DNA of 64,000 nucleotides from Acinetobacter venetianus RAG-1 = CIP 110063 (GCF_000368585.1 NZ_KB849558.1:124001-188000), one strand, 5' to 3'; numbered from the stretch's first letter, positions 42,280 to 51,816 are shown. The notes: a model not told the origin generated them from the sequence alone. A program made the numbers and translations.

Positions 42280-42570
42280 GTGCTACTCAGTTTAGAAGCC
42301 TTTAAACAGCAAAAATTTGATCAAGTTGCTGCCAAAATTATGGCAGATCCAAAACTCTATTTGGAATTTGAATCTGTGTCAGATTTTTATAAAGCCGCTT
42401 GGTTAGATGAATTTCCTCAAGGAACAACATGGTCAGCAACAGGTTTGGATGATGGTGCTGAGCAGTTTTATGCAGTGATTGAATATGGGGATCATTATTT
42501 ATATATCAGTCGTGCCGAACGTGTAACGGTAAAATTAGGTCGTCGACATCATTACAATAAAAATAACTAA
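42280..42570 (+). CDS. Small conserved hypothetical protein
   Basis: 96 aa if it starts at the GTG at 42280, which has AGGA six bases upstream; a TTG six codons earlier lacks a site. Soluble and mixed alpha/beta: LLSLEAFKQQKFDQVAAKIM, then FESVSDFYKAAWLDEFPQGTTWSATGLDDG and AVIEYGDHYLYISRAERV. The tail is basic (KLGRRHHYNKNN). I cannot name the family. Composition and codon use fit the window, and the next gene follows on the same strand after 108 bp. Confidence 0.6.
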   Translation: MLLSLEAFKQQKFDQVAAKIMADPKLYLEFESVSDFYKAAWLDEFPQGTTWSATGLDDGAEQFYAVIEYGDHYLYISRAERVTVKLGRRHHYNKNN

Positions 42571-42678
42571 TCCGCGCAGTCATCCATTTTTGACTGATCA
42601 GATTTTGAGTTTTTAATGAGAATGCTATACTTTTGCGCAATGATGAGATCCTAAATAAAACGAAATGGAAATTTAAAG

Positions 42679-43170
42679 ATGGCACATCAATTTACGGTTA
42701 ATGAAACAATTCATGGTGTTTCGATTGAAGACTTTTCAAGATTAGTTGCTGAAACATCATTGCATGAAGCAGTGTGTAAACGCATTCCGGGTGAAAACTT
42801 AGAAATTATTGAATCTAATGTGAATGGTGATATTTATACGCTACGCCGTGAATATAACCTTGATGTCAATATTCCTGAAGTTGCAAAAAAACTATTAAAA
42901 AATGCATTTCGCTTAAAGCGTTCTGACATTACACATTTAAAAAATTTAACTTCGACAGTGGAGTTAGGTGCAAACTTGCCTTTAGATGCGAAAGCTGAGC
43001 GCAAAGTGACAGGTAATAGTCAGCAAGTTGATATTACATTGACATGGACTGTAAAAGTTAAAGTTCCGTTGATTGGCGGTATGCTGGAGAAACATGCAGA
43101 AGGCGAAATTCGTAAATTTAGCCAGCTTGAAATTGAAATCGTTGAGGATGAATTAAAGAAACATCTTTAA
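42679..43170 (+). CDS. DUF2505 family protein (START-like)
   Basis: 163 aa. It starts MAHQFTVNETIHGVSIEDFSRL, continues with ESNVNGDIYTLRREYNLDVNIPEVAKKLL and LTWTVKVKVPLIGGMLEKHAEGEIRKFSQLEIE. This beta-helix-beta pattern and the PLIGGMLEK segment fit DUF2505, a SRPBCC/START-like fold thought to hold hydrophobic ligands. Cytoplasmic, function unknown. The ATG at 42679 follows GGAAATTTAAAG. A short hairpin terminator follows. Confidence 0.75.
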   Translation: MAHQFTVNETIHGVSIEDFSRLVAETSLHEAVCKRIPGENLEIIESNVNGDIYTLRREYNLDVNIPEVAKKLLKNAFRLKRSDITHLKNLTSTVELGANLPLDAKAERKVTGNSQQVDITLTWTVKVKVPLIGGMLEKHAEGEIRKFSQLEIEIVEDELKKHL

Positions 43171-43188
43171 TTTAACCTAAATCTAAAG

Positions 43189-43211
43189 CTCTCCATTTGG
43201 GGAGTTTTTTT
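43189..43211 (+). terminator. Terminator after the DUF2505 gene
   Basis: A 6-bp stem with one G-T pair (43189-43194 with 43199-43204), an ATTT loop and seven T. It lies where the convergent small membrane-protein gene ends. Confidence 0.7.
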
Positions 43212-43215
43212 ATTT

Positions 43216-43419
43216 TTAAAAGCGTAGAAAATAGGGAAGGATCGATAGAACAATACCAATTACGCTGATGATCATGGTGTTATCAATAAAATAGGTAAAT
43301 AGCATGAGAGCCAATCCACAGACGAGAGGTACCGTCATCTTTTGTTTTTTGCCATATAGAAAATAGCCGAAGCCTATAGAGCTAAAGATGACCCCTAGAA
43401 AAAGTTGTGTTGCATTCAT
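43216..43419 (-). CDS. Small two-helix membrane protein
   Basis: 67 aa, ATG at 43419. Hydrophobic helices at residues 5-21, 30-45 and 49-65 leave only GKKQKM as a basic cytoplasmic loop, so it is an integral membrane peptide. Homologues in Acinetobacter are common as short uncharacterised proteins, some labelled amino acid transport protein without proof. It is convergent with the DUF2505 gene. Confidence 0.6.
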   Translation of the reverse strand: MNATQLFLGVIFSSIGFGYFLYGKKQKMTVPLVCGLALMLFTYFIDNTMIISVIGIVLSILPYFLRF

Positions 43420-43551
43420 TGTTTTATGCCGTGAATTGAATTTTTATTATGTAAATAATATGACAAGATTCTTAAATGAAAATTATAGAAGCGTGAATAA
43501 ATATCGAATACGATGTGTATGAGTATTGATCAAAAATAATAAGGTCGTGGG

Positions 43552-44037
43552 ATGAGTGTAATTTTACCTGTAGCGCAACGCGGTGAAGAAATTTTAAAAA
43601 TTAAAGCGGCTGCGGTTGCTCATGCGGAGTTCAATAGCGAGTGGCTATTGCAACTGGCTTCTACGATGCATGCTACTATGCTTGAACGTAATGGTGTAGG
43701 AATCGCAGCACCGCAAGTGTATATCTCTAAGCGAGTGATTATCGTTGCTTCTCGCGCCAATCCTCGTTATCCAGATGCTCCTGAAATGGATCCAGTGGTG
43801 ATGGTGAATCCTGAGATTTTAGAATTTTCTCAAGCGACTTGTTTGGGGGAAGAAGGGTGTTTGAGTGTACTGAATGAGCGTGGAGAGGTGGAAAGAGCAC
43901 AAGCAGTCAAAGTACGTTATCACACCCTACAAGGTGAAGTAGTTGAAACGAACTTTGATGGTTTTCCTGCACGTATAGTACAGCATGAAGTGGATCATTT
44001 AGATGGTGTGTTGTTTGTGGATAGATTGAGTGCTTAG
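43552..44037 (+). CDS. Peptide deformylase-like protein
   Basis: 161 aa. Deformylases remove the N-formyl group from nascent proteins with Fe or Zn. All three family motifs are present: GVGIAAPQ near residue 46 (motif I GxGxAAxQ), EEGCLSV near 102 (motif II EGCLS, metal Cys) and QHEVDHLDG near 143 (motif III HExxH). So it should be catalytically competent. It lacks the def-fmt-type neighbours of the housekeeping enzyme and may be the extra copy found in many Acinetobacter. ATG at 43552 with AAGG upstream. Confidence 0.88.
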   Translation: MSVILPVAQRGEEILKIKAAAVAHAEFNSEWLLQLASTMHATMLERNGVGIAAPQVYISKRVIIVASRANPRYPDAPEMDPVVMVNPEILEFSQATCLGEEGCLSVLNERGEVERAQAVKVRYHTLQGEVVETNFDGFPARIVQHEVDHLDGVLFVDRLSA

Positions 44038-44049
44038 AAAATAAAAACA

Positions 44050-44418
44050 ATGAAATCTTATAATAAAAGCTTAAAACTTCCATCGCGTGATTTACGCAGT
44101 AATATGACCGATGCAGAACAACTGCTTTGGCAAAGATTACGCCGTAAACAGATTTTAGGGTTACAGTTTTATCGACAAAAGCCAATTCTAAATTTCATCG
44201 TAGATTTTTATTGTTCTGCAGCGAATTTAGTCATTGAATGTGATGGTGGGCAACATTACACCGAGGTTGGGTTAGAGGCTGATCAAAATCGAGATTATGC
44301 TTTGAGTGAATTAGGGCTGCTCACTTTAAGATTTAGTAATCATCAGATTTTGACTGAAATAGATGCAGTTTTAGATCAGATTTATTGGATTGTGAAACAG
44401 AGATTGGAATCCCCCTAA
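44050..44418 (+). CDS. DUF559 (Vsr-like) nuclease-fold protein
   Basis: 122 aa. DUF559 proteins share the restriction-endonuclease-like fold with Vsr. MTDAEQLLWQRLRRKQILGLQFYRQKPI, FIVDFYCSAANLVIECDGGQHYT and LRFSNHQILTEIDAVL are the hallmark blocks, with the acidic pair FIVDF...IECDGGQH and Gln-His forming the putative active site. Role in DNA repair or mobile DNA is unproven. It starts 12 bp past the deformylase gene and is probably co-transcribed. Its last codons (ESP) and stop are supplied by the inverted-repeat element that begins at 44408. Confidence 0.85.
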   Translation: MKSYNKSLKLPSRDLRSNMTDAEQLLWQRLRRKQILGLQFYRQKPILNFIVDFYCSAANLVIECDGGQHYTEVGLEADQNRDYALSELGLLTLRFSNHQILTEIDAVLDQIYWIVKQRLESP

Positions 44419-44514
44419 ATCCCCCTTTGATAAAGGGGGACTTGTCACGAATTTGATGATAGTTTTCGGATTCTTGGTACCCCCTCCTTTTTCAAAGGAG
44501 GGTTGGGGAGGATT
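44408..44514. repeat. MITE-like 107-bp element with terminal inverted repeats
   Basis: Outer ends 44408-44428 and 44494-44514 are inverted copies (16 of 21 positions agree). Each end also folds on itself: CCCCCTTT-GAT-AAAGGGGG (44421-44439) and CCCTCCTTT-TTC-AAAGGAGGG (44482-44502). No open frame. The CCCCTCCTTT/AAAGGAGGGG motif is common in dispersed repeats of several bacteria. It may also act as a terminator. Confidence 0.7.
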
Positions 44515-44548
44515 ATATTATTGTAATTTTCTATCATAAAATATTGTA

Positions 44549-45274
44549 TTAATCCCAATCGAGTTTTGAAAAAGATAAAATATGTGCATGGAATAAACCT
44601 TCTTGGTTTTCATTTTTTTGTTCAATTTCTTCTAAAGTAAAAGAATCTATAATCGAATTTTTATGCCCATAATTAGTAATGAGACATCTTCTATCTCTTG
44701 GATTTTCAACAAGAGCAATATGATTACCTTTAATATTACTTATATTTTTTCTATAGCATAATTTTCCACAATAAATATTGTTTTCGATATGGTTACACTC
44801 ATAAAAGCTTTTATTACAGATAGAGCAGCTTCCAATTGATGATGTGAATGCTGCACTTAGGTAGATTTTTCTCTTTGGAAAAATACTTTTTTCGATGCTA
44901 TTTAAGTGCATTTCTAGATTGGAGAGACCTTTATATTCATTTATTTTTTTTGCAATGAATAAGTATTCATATGCATCAATTAAAGAATCCCATCCATTTT
45001 TAAATTGTTTTTTTTCAATATATAACCAAATTTTTAATGAAGATAATAAGCTGTTAAGTACGCATTGCATGTGGAATAACTGATCTGCAATATACGTTTT
45101 TTTGTTTTTTATTGCAGAATATTTTTCTTTTTTTATAAGTTTTATGAATTCCAAACAGTTTTTTATAGCTATTCTTTTTAGTTCTATAGAACAAGTATAG
45201 TTATTATAGGATTGTAATGTATCAATTTTTTCACAAAATTTTGAGTGAATTTCTTCAAAAGAAACTATAGTCAT
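44549..45274 (-). CDS. Hypothetical protein with Cys/His zinc-like motif
   Basis: 241 aa, ATG at 45274. The first 130 residues are helical and Lys/Ile-rich (ICLELKRIAIKNC-like stretches, CVLNSLLSSLKIWLYIEKKQF). Around residues 147-175 comes CSICNKSFYECNHIENNIYCGKLC, a C-x2-C-x6-C-x-H arrangement plus two more Cys, which probably binds zinc. It is followed by HIALVENPRDRRCLITNY. The same kind of CxxC...CxH-IxGxxYxGxxC block followed by a V-x-NP stretch is known from some phage-related proteins, but I cannot name a family. The gene is very AT-rich compared with MetH and the deformylase gene. It follows the next gene upstream by four bases and is one operon with it. Confidence 0.65.
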   Translation of the reverse strand: MTIVSFEEIHSKFCEKIDTLQSYNNYTCSIELKRIAIKNCLEFIKLIKKEKYSAIKNKKTYIADQLFHMQCVLNSLLSSLKIWLYIEKKQFKNGWDSLIDAYEYLFIAKKINEYKGLSNLEMHLNSIEKSIFPKRKIYLSAAFTSSIGSCSICNKSFYECNHIENNIYCGKLCYRKNISNIKGNHIALVENPRDRRCLITNYGHKNSIIDSFTLEEIEQKNENQEGLFHAHILSFSKLDWD

Positions 45275-45278
45275 TATC

Positions 45279-45719
45279 TTAATCTTTTAACTGTTTGATT
45301 AATTTCTCGATCTCTTTCAAACCATCTTTATTACCTTCATAATCTAATTTTTTAAATTTTGTTGTAGATTGCTGGATCAAAAGGCTAATTTTAATATCTG
45401 GTTCCTGACGACCTTTAAAAAAATCTGTTATATAATTTGATATTACATTAAGTGTTATAGAAACTAGTTCTGGGTTTTGGGTTAACGCTGCAGTAGTAAT
45501 TAATAGCGTAGGGCCAAACCAATCAATAGATCTCTGCTCCAAAATAATATCAGGTTTTCTTATATAGTTCAGATTAACTTGATTTTTTGCATATTTATAA
45601 AATGATATTGAAGAAGATGAATAGATACTTTGTTCATTTTCTATTAGTTCAGGAACAATCATTAGCTCGTGGTAACTTTCAAATTGTTGAGATTCAAAGT
45701 CAGTTTGTTCTATCTTCAT
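45279..45719 (-). CDS. Hypothetical protein with membrane segment, first gene of AT-rich pair
   Basis: 146 aa from the ATG at 45719; the open frame continues 21 codons to a TTG inside the metH terminator hairpin, which I reject. A hydrophobic stretch WFGPTLLITTAAL near residue 70 and a following helix SITLNVISNYITDFFKG are followed by a short charged domain DIKISLLIQQSTTKFKKLDYEGNKDGLKEIEKLIKQL. This layout (helix, then beta strands ending YEG-x4-GL-x-EIE) recalls the effector-associated constant component EACC1 of conflict systems; I am not sure. The stop is four bases before the start of the downstream zinc-motif gene. Very AT-rich, so probably horizontally acquired. Confidence 0.6.
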   Translation of the reverse strand: MKIEQTDFESQQFESYHELMIVPELIENEQSIYSSSSISFYKYAKNQVNLNYIRKPDIILEQRSIDWFGPTLLITTAALTQNPELVSITLNVISNYITDFFKGRQEPDIKISLLIQQSTTKFKKLDYEGNKDGLKEIEKLIKQLKD

Positions 45720-45766
45720 AAGTTTTTTTACATATGTACTAATAGGAAATAACTTATCATAAAAAT

Positions 45767-45798
45767 AAAAAAATCCCCTCAATTGAAGGGATTTTTTT
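45767..45798 (-). terminator. Terminator of metH
   Basis: A 14-bp stem with one mismatch (45767-45780 with 45785-45798) and an AATT loop. It has A7/T7 ends, so it may work in both directions. It lies six bases past the MetH stop and in front of the AT-rich gene pair. Confidence 0.88.
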
Positions 45799-45803
45799 AT
45801 AAA

Positions 45804-48800
45804 TTACCCAATTGAATCATCCAAATTCGGCGCTAACCAACGCTTCGCTTCATCCAGTGTCCAGCCTTTACGTTTTGCATAATCCTCAAGCTGATCTTGA
45901 GAAATCTTGCCCACGTTAAAATATTCACTTTCAGGGTGCGAATAATAGAAACCACTGACAGAAGAAGGCGGGATCATCGCAAAGTGTTCAGTTAGCTTCG
46001 TGCCAATCTTCGCTTCAGAATCTAACCAGTCAAACAACACCGCTTTTTCAGAATGCTCTGGACAAGCAGGGTAACCTGGCGCAGGACGAATACCGACATA
46101 CTTCTCCTTGATCAGTTCTTCATTCGTCAAGATTTCATCAGTTTTATAACCCCAGAACTCTTTACGGATACGCTCATGCAAATGCTCAGCAAAAGCTTCT
46201 GCAAAACGGTCAGCTAAAGACTGAACCAAGATTGCAGAGTAATCATCACCTTTGGCTTTATATTCATCTGCAAGTTCTTCTGCACCGAAGATCGACACAG
46301 TGAAACCACCAAGGTAATCAGTATTCTCTGTGGAGGTACTGATAAAATCCGCTAAAGATAAATTTGGTTTACCTGTGACTTTGTCAGATTGTTGGCGAAT
46401 ATGCTCGAATGTATGCGTAACTTTTTGACCAGCTTCATCAAATACGCTGACGCTATCTGCACCTGTACGTTGTGCAGGGTATAAACCAAATACTGCACGC
46501 GCATCGAAACGATTATTTTCGATGATGTCTTTCAACATCGCTTGCGCTTGGTTATATAAATCAGTTGCAGCTTCACCAACCACTTCGTCTTCTAAGATTT
46601 TCGGGAATTTACCCGCCAAGCTCCAAGAAATAAAGAACGGTGTCCAGTCAAAATATTCAACCAGTGTTGCCAATGGATAATTAGTAATAACTTGAGTACC
46701 TAAAGCATTTGGCTTTGGCGGCACGTAATTGTCATCCACTTTAAAACCATTTTTGATTGATTCGGCATAACTCAGTTTGGCTGCTTTTGGCTGCTTATTG
46801 GCCAAACGCTCACGAATTTTGGCATATTCAGCACGGTATTCTGCAATAAAGTTACCACGCATTTCTTTAGAGAGCAGGGTGGTTGCCACACCGACAGCAC
46901 GAGATGCATCCGCCACATAAATCACCGCATCATTTTGGTATTGCGGATCAATTTTTACTGCGGTATGTGCTTTAGATGTCGTCGCACCACCAATCAACAG
47001 TGGAATATCAAAGCCTTTACGTTGCATTTCTTTAGCAACAAACACCATTTCATCCAAAGATGGAGTGATCAAACCAGACAAACCGATGATGTCACATTTT
47101 TCATCAATCGCTGTTTGTAGTATTTTTTCACATGGCACCATCACGCCAAGGTCAACGATGTCATAACCATTACAACCAAGCACCACGCCGACAATATTTT
47201 TACCAATATCGTGTACGTCGCCTTTAACGGTTGCCATCAACACTTTACCTTTAGATTGGCTACCCGTTTTTTCCGCTTCTATATACGGGTTGAGCCAAGC
47301 GACGGCTTGTTTCATCACGCGTGCAGATTTCACCACTTGCGGTAGGAACATTTTGCCCGAACCAAACAAGTCACCCACTACATTCATGCCATCCATGAGA
47401 GCGCCTTCGATGACATCAAGTGGACGTTTGGCTTTTAAACGTGCTTCTTCAGTATCTTCATCAATATACGTGGTGATACCTTTGACCAATGCATATTCAA
47501 GACGTTTTTCAACTGATTCATTTCGCCATTCAAGATTTTCAGCTTCTTTCGCTGCACCACCATGACCACGGAACTTCTCTGCAACTTCGAGAAGTTTTTC
47601 TGTTGCATCGTTACCGCTTTCACCTTGATTTTGGTTCAAGATAACGTCTTCAACAGCATCTTTTAGTTCTTTCGGAATATCATCATAAATCGCCATTTGA
47701 CCAGCGTTTACGATGCCCATAGTCATGCCTTGTTTGATGGCATAGTACAGGAATACAGAGTGAATCGCTTCACGCACAGGTTCATTACCACGGAAAGAGA
47801 ACGAGACGTTAGAAACACCACCTGAAATCATGGCATGAGGTAAATTCTGTTTGATCCAGCCTGTTGCCTCAATAAAGTCGACACCGTAGTTATTGTGTTC
47901 TTCGATCCCTGTTGCAACAGCAAATACGTTCGGGTCAAAAATAATATCTTCAGCAGGGAAGCCAACGTCATTGACCAATACATCATAAGAACGTTTACAG
48001 ATTTCACGCTTACGTGCAGCAGTATCCGCCTGACCTGTTTCATCAAAGGCCATAACAATGATCGCAGCACCGTATTGACGGCATAGGCGAGCCTTTTCAA
48101 CAAACTCGTCATAACCTTCTTTCAGTGAAATAGAGTTTACAACGGGCTTACCTTGTACACATTTCAAACCTGCTTCAATGATTTCCCATTTTGATGAGTC
48201 AATCATGATCGGCACACGAGAAATATCCGGCTCAGATGCAACTAGATTTAGGAAATGTACCATCGCATTTTGCGAATCGAGCATCCCTTCATCCATGTTG
48301 ATATCGATGATCTGAGCACCTGCTTCAACTTGTTGTTGTGCAACTTCTAATGCTTCAGCAAAGTTTTCTTCACGGATCAATCGTAGGAATTTTTTAGAAC
48401 CTGTGACGTTGGTACGTTCACCCACGTTGACGAATAATGAATTTTCATCAATGTTAAATGGTTCTAAACCACTTAAACGGCACGCAGGAACCGTTTCAGG
48501 CACTTGACGCGGTTTAATGTCTTTAACCGCATTATAAATAGCACGGATATGATCAGGAGTTGTACCACAACAACCGCCTGTAATATTGATCAGTCCACTT
48601 TCAGCAAATTCTTTAATGAATGCTGCAGTCTGTTCAGGTGTTTCGTCATACTCACCAAAGGCATTTGGCAAGCCCGCATTTGGATGGGCAGAAACAAAAG
48701 TATCAGCAACATCAGCAATGGTTTTAACATGCGGACGCATTGCATCTGCACCCAACGCACAGTTAAAGCCGATTGAAAGTAGATCACCATGACGAACAGA

Positions 48801-49490
48801 GTTCCAGAACGCTTCTGCGGTTTGACCTGTTAAGGTACGACCAGAAGCATCTGTAATTGTCCCTGAAATCATTAACGGCAATTCATAACCAATTTGCTTA
48901 AATACTTCTTTAACGGCAAAGATCGCTGCTTTACAGTTCAATGTATCGAATACAGTTTCGATCAAGATGATGTCAGCACCACCCTCGATCAATGCATGTG
49001 CTGCTTCGATATAGTTTTCTTTGAGTTCATCGAAAGTAATATTACGGTAAGCAGGGTCATTCACATTCGGTGAAATCGAGCAGGTACGTGATGTTGGGCC
49101 GAGTACACCAGCAACAAAACGGGGTTTGTCAGGTGTTGAATATTTTTCACAGGCTGCTTTAGCTAAACGTGCCGCTTCACGGTTGATCTCAGGTACGAGG
49201 TCTTCCATATGATAGTCAGACATTGAAACGCGTGTGCCATTAAAGCTGTTGGTTTCAATAATGTCAGCGCCAGCATCAAGATAAGCTTCGTGAATGCCTT
49301 GAATAATTTGTGGTTGTGTTAAAACCAATAAGTCGTTATTGCCTTTTAGGTCTGATGCCCAATCTGCAAAGCGATCACCACGATAATCTTCTTCTTCTAA
49401 TTTATGGCGTTGAATCATAGTTCCCATTGCACCATCAATAATTAAGATGCGTTGGGTGAGAAGGGATTGTAGGGTGGCAAGCGTGGACAT
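45804..49490 (-). CDS. metH: Cobalamin-dependent methionine synthase
   Basis: 1228 aa, full length (E. coli 1227). MetH moves the methyl group of 5-methyl-THF to homocysteine through methylcobalamin. Domains in order: homocysteine-binding (about 1-330, [14 protein letters not shown] and the zinc Cys pair in [11 protein letters not shown]); pterin-binding (about 350-620, [27 protein letters not shown]); cobalamin-binding (about 660-890, [11 protein letters not shown] with the axial His near residue 760, [15 protein letters not shown]); and the SAM-dependent reactivation domain (about 905-1210, [17 protein letters not shown]). Nothing is missing. No metE is nearby. I see no cobalamin riboswitch in the 436-bp upstream region. 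ATG at 49490. Confidence 0.97.
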   Translation of the reverse strand: MSTLATLQSLLTQRILIIDGAMGTMIQRHKLEEEDYRGDRFADWASDLKGNNDLLVLTQPQIIQGIHEAYLDAGADIIETNSFNGTRVSMSDYHMEDLVPEINREAARLAKAACEKYSTPDKPRFVAGVLGPTSRTCSISPNVNDPAYRNITFDELKENYIEAAHALIEGGADIILIETVFDTLNCKAAIFAVKEVFKQIGYELPLMISGTITDASGRTLTGQTAEAFWNSVRHGDLLSIGFNCALGADAMRPHVKTIADVADTFVSAHPNAGLPNAFGEYDETPEQTAAFIKEFAESGLINITGGCCGTTPDHIRAIYNAVKDIKPRQVPETVPACRLSGLEPFNIDENSLFVNVGERTNVTGSKKFLRLIREENFAEALEVAQQQVEAGAQIIDINMDEGMLDSQNAMVHFLNLVASEPDISRVPIMIDSSKWEIIEAGLKCVQGKPVVNSISLKEGYDEFVEKARLCRQYGAAIIVMAFDETGQADTAARKREICKRSYDVLVNDVGFPAEDIIFDPNVFAVATGIEEHNNYGVDFIEATGWIKQNLPHAMISGGVSNVSFSFRGNEPVREAIHSVFLYYAIKQGMTMGIVNAGQMAIYDDIPKELKDAVEDVILNQNQGESGNDATEKLLEVAEKFRGHGGAAKEAENLEWRNESVEKRLEYALVKGITTYIDEDTEEARLKAKRPLDVIEGALMDGMNVVGDLFGSGKMFLPQVVKSARVMKQAVAWLNPYIEAEKTGSQSKGKVLMATVKGDVHDIGKNIVGVVLGCNGYDIVDLGVMVPCEKILQTAIDEKCDIIGLSGLITPSLDEMVFVAKEMQRKGFDIPLLIGGATTSKAHTAVKIDPQYQNDAVIYVADASRAVGVATTLLSKEMRGNFIAEYRAEYAKIRERLANKQPKAAKLSYAESIKNGFKVDDNYVPPKPNALGTQVITNYPLATLVEYFDWTPFFISWSLAGKFPKILEDEVVGEAATDLYNQAQAMLKDIIENNRFDARAVFGLYPAQRTGADSVSVFDEAGQKVTHTFEHIRQQSDKVTGKPNLSLADFISTSTENTDYLGGFTVSIFGAEELADEYKAKGDDYSAILVQSLADRFAEAFAEHLHERIRKEFWGYKTDEILTNEELIKEKYVGIRPAPGYPACPEHSEKAVLFDWLDSEAKIGTKLTEHFAMIPPSSVSGFYYSHPESEYFNVGKISQDQLEDYAKRKGWTLDEAKRWLAPNLDDSIG

Positions 49491-49602
49491 AAGGAACCCC
49501 AGTACATAACAAATTGAAAAAGCAGGCGCATTGTAACAGAAGCGAAGCCAAAGCGCGTATTTTCATCAAAAACGAGAGGTGATTGCTGAGTTCAATTTGA
49601 AA

Positions 49603-49620
49603 ATGTCATAAAAGCTTCAT
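49603..49620 (+). promoter_or_regulatory. Weak Pho-box-like repeat (upstream)
   Basis: ATGTCAT-AAAA-GCTTCAT has the 11-bp period of a PhoB site, but the second half-site matches poorly. It is nearer to metH than to the PiT gene. Confidence 0.35.
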
Positions 49621-49672
49621 CAGGCTGTAACAATTGAGTTGAATAATGCTTAAAAAGAAAACGCATGAATGA

Positions 49673-49696
49673 AATATGACAAGCTGTTGTCATATT
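49673..49696. promoter_or_regulatory. Inverted repeat with TTGTCATA arms
   Basis: A perfect 10-bp inverted repeat AATATGACAA-GCTG-TTGTCATATT. Its arms are the same TTGTCATA word as the Pho-box-like repeat 165 bp further on, which suggests one regulator binding in both orientations between metH and the PiT gene. The rest of the 49491-49926 spacer is plain AT-rich leader. Confidence 0.5.
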
Positions 49697-49860
49697 TATT
49701 TGCGTTTGTTGCAAAATCAGACAAACAGTTTTTACTGTATTTGTCTTATTCTATCTATATGTTTTTATTTGAATAAATAAAAAATCAGGGCTAAATTATC
49801 GCAAAAAACGGCAAGAAAATGTATTAAAAACATGAAATTTTGGCTTTATGTGACAGTGCT

Positions 49861-49878
49861 TTGTCATATAATTGTCAT
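49861..49878 (+). promoter_or_regulatory. Pho-box-like direct repeat upstream of the PiT gene
   Basis: TTGTCAT-ATAA-TTGTCAT: two half-sites matching CTGTCAT at six of seven bases, 11 bp apart, with A/T-rich spacers. This is the PhoB consensus layout. It lies 49 bp before the start codon. Confidence 0.65.
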
Positions 49879-49926
49879 AATTTAATTAAACAATACAGGG
49901 GATTTTATTATCCTCTAGCCGTCTAC

Positions 49927-51555
49927 ATGAATTCAAATCTTCCTCCTGTTTCGGATTCACCGCTTGCCGACTCTTCGGCACAATCGACGAATGTACATGT
50001 ACCAACACCAAAATTCTTTATGCCGGTGTTCCTGACGATCATTGTCGCGACATTGATTTACATTGGTTTTCAGGTAAGTGCAGATTTGGCACACGTGCCA
50101 CCTTTGAGTTTATATTCCGTTATTCTTTTATCGACGGCTCTTTTCATTGCTTTAGGCTTTGAATTTGTAAATGGTTTCCACGATACAGCGAATGCTGTAG
50201 CTACCGTTATTTATACCAATGCTTTGCCTGCTCCAGTGGCAGTCATGTGGGCTGGTTTCTGTAACTTCTTGGGAGTTATGGTTGCAAGTGGTGCAGTGGC
50301 ATACGGTATTATCGCGTTACTTCCTGTAGAAATGATCATGAATGTCGGCAGTGGTGCTGGCTTTGCTATGGTCTTTGCTTTGCTTATCGCGGCGATTCTA
50401 TGGAATCTTGGAACATGGTTTTTAGGAATTCCTGCGTCTAGCTCGCATACTTTGATTGGCTCAATCTTAGGTGTGGGTATCATGAACCACTTTTTAAATG
50501 CATCGACTGGTGCAACGAGTGGAATTGATATTGATCAAGTGATTAAAGTCGGTAAGGCTTTATTGTTCTCTCCTTTAATTGGTTTTGCTTTTGCTGCGAT
50601 CCTGTTTCTATTAGTAAAGAAAATCTTTAAGCGTCAAATGGAGTTATTCCAACCACCAGTTGGTAATAAGCCACCACCACCATTGATTCGTGCGATCTTA
50701 ATTTTCACTTGTACTGGTGTAAGTTTTGCGCATGGTTCAAATGATGGTCAGAAAGGCATGGGGTTAATCATGTTAATTTTGATCGGTTTGGTTCCATTGG
50801 CTTATTCTTTAAATAAGAACCTTGATGCACATCATTTACAGTCTTTTGAACAGCTTTCAGTTCAGACTGCAACCGTTTTGAATGTTAATCAAAATGAGCT
50901 ATCTGATGAAAAAGCCCGTGATGTATTGACGAAATATATCCAAACTAAAGAACAAACGGCTGAAGTTGTACCAGCACTAGCAAGTATGACAATGCATTTA
51001 GGTGAGCGTGTAGCAACTTATGGTGATCTTAAAGCGATTCCTGAAGGTGCTGTAAGTGAAATCCGTAATGACATGTATTTAAGCACGACAACATTCAAGC
51101 GCTTAGATAAAGCTGAAGCTTTACCAGCGATGGATAAAGACCAAGAGAAAGTTGTTAAAGAATACCGCAGTAACTTGGATTCATTCCTTCAATATATTCC
51201 TAACTGGGTAAAAGTTGCAGTAGCACTTGCACTGGGTCTAGGGACGATGGTGGGTTGGAAGCGTATTGTTGTGACTGTTGGTGAGCGTATTGGTAAAAAT
51301 CATATGACTTATGGTCAAGGTATGTCTGCTGAGCTTGTTGCGATGAGCACGATTGCTGCTGCGGATGGTTTAGGGATGCCTGTGTCTACAACTCACGTAT
51401 TGAACAGTGCGGTTGCAGGTACAATGGTTGCTAATAAGTCAGGTCTAAACTTTGCGACTGTGAAGACAATTCTTTCAGCATGGATCTTTACACTACCTGC
51501 GACGATTGCATTATCAGGCGGACTATATTGGTTGTTCCTGCAGTTTGTATCTTGA
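49927..51555 (+). CDS. PiT-family inorganic phosphate transporter
   Basis: 542 aa from the ATG at 49927 (MNSNLPPVSD); the frame runs 29 codons further upstream through the Pho-box-like repeat, which I take as non-coding. PiT proteins carry metal-phosphate with protons or Na+. The two signature repeats are GFEFVNGFHDTANAVATVIYT near residue 75 and FAHGSNDGQKGMGLIML near residue 270. About ten membrane helices are visible. A hydrophilic insert of about 130 residues (about 295-425, LNKNLDAHHLQSFEQL to YRSNLDSFLQ) splits the second half; it is cytoplasmic and longer than in E. coli PitA. Unlike E. coli pitA, its upstream repeats suggest control by phosphate. Confidence 0.9.
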   Translation: MNSNLPPVSDSPLADSSAQSTNVHVPTPKFFMPVFLTIIVATLIYIGFQVSADLAHVPPLSLYSVILLSTALFIALGFEFVNGFHDTANAVATVIYTNALPAPVAVMWAGFCNFLGVMVASGAVAYGIIALLPVEMIMNVGSGAGFAMVFALLIAAILWNLGTWFLGIPASSSHTLIGSILGVGIMNHFLNASTGATSGIDIDQVIKVGKALLFSPLIGFAFAAILFLLVKKIFKRQMELFQPPVGNKPPPPLIRAILIFTCTGVSFAHGSNDGQKGMGLIMLILIGLVPLAYSLNKNLDAHHLQSFEQLSVQTATVLNVNQNELSDEKARDVLTKYIQTKEQTAEVVPALASMTMHLGERVATYGDLKAIPEGAVSEIRNDMYLSTTTFKRLDKAEALPAMDKDQEKVVKEYRSNLDSFLQYIPNWVKVAVALALGLGTMVGWKRIVVTVGERIGKNHMTYGQGMSAELVAMSTIAAADGLGMPVSTTHVLNSAVAGTMVANKSGLNFATVKTILSAWIFTLPATIALSGGLYWLFLQFVS

Positions 51556-51586
51556 TACATCAACACAAATATAAAATCGTTTCTTT

Positions 51587-51619
51587 AAAAGCTTTGCTTC
51601 GGCAAAGCTTTTTTTATGT
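51587..51619 (+). terminator. Terminator of the PiT gene
   Basis: A perfect 11-bp stem (51587-51597 with 51602-51612), a TTCG tetraloop and a run of T. Confidence 0.92.
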
Positions 51620-51816
51620 CTATCATAGATGAGTTCAGTTACTTAATTAGATGTAGAGATAAAAATAAAGCATAGCTCATTAAATTGAACGAATATCTGG
51701 TTCTGAATCTCTTAATCAACGTTAAAGTGTGTAGCAACTGATCATATTATTTATAAGTGTTTTAATATCTTGTTCTGTAATGAGTTGGGCAAAATAAGAG
51801 GGTGGAAAATAGGGTT

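Noticed and set aside
49491..49800. Cobalamin or SAM riboswitch in front of metH
   Set aside because: No B12-box or SAM-core sequence is visible in the leader.
49840..49926. Longer PiT transporter from a TTG at 49840
   Set aside because: The extension covers the Pho-box-like repeat and has no ribosome site.
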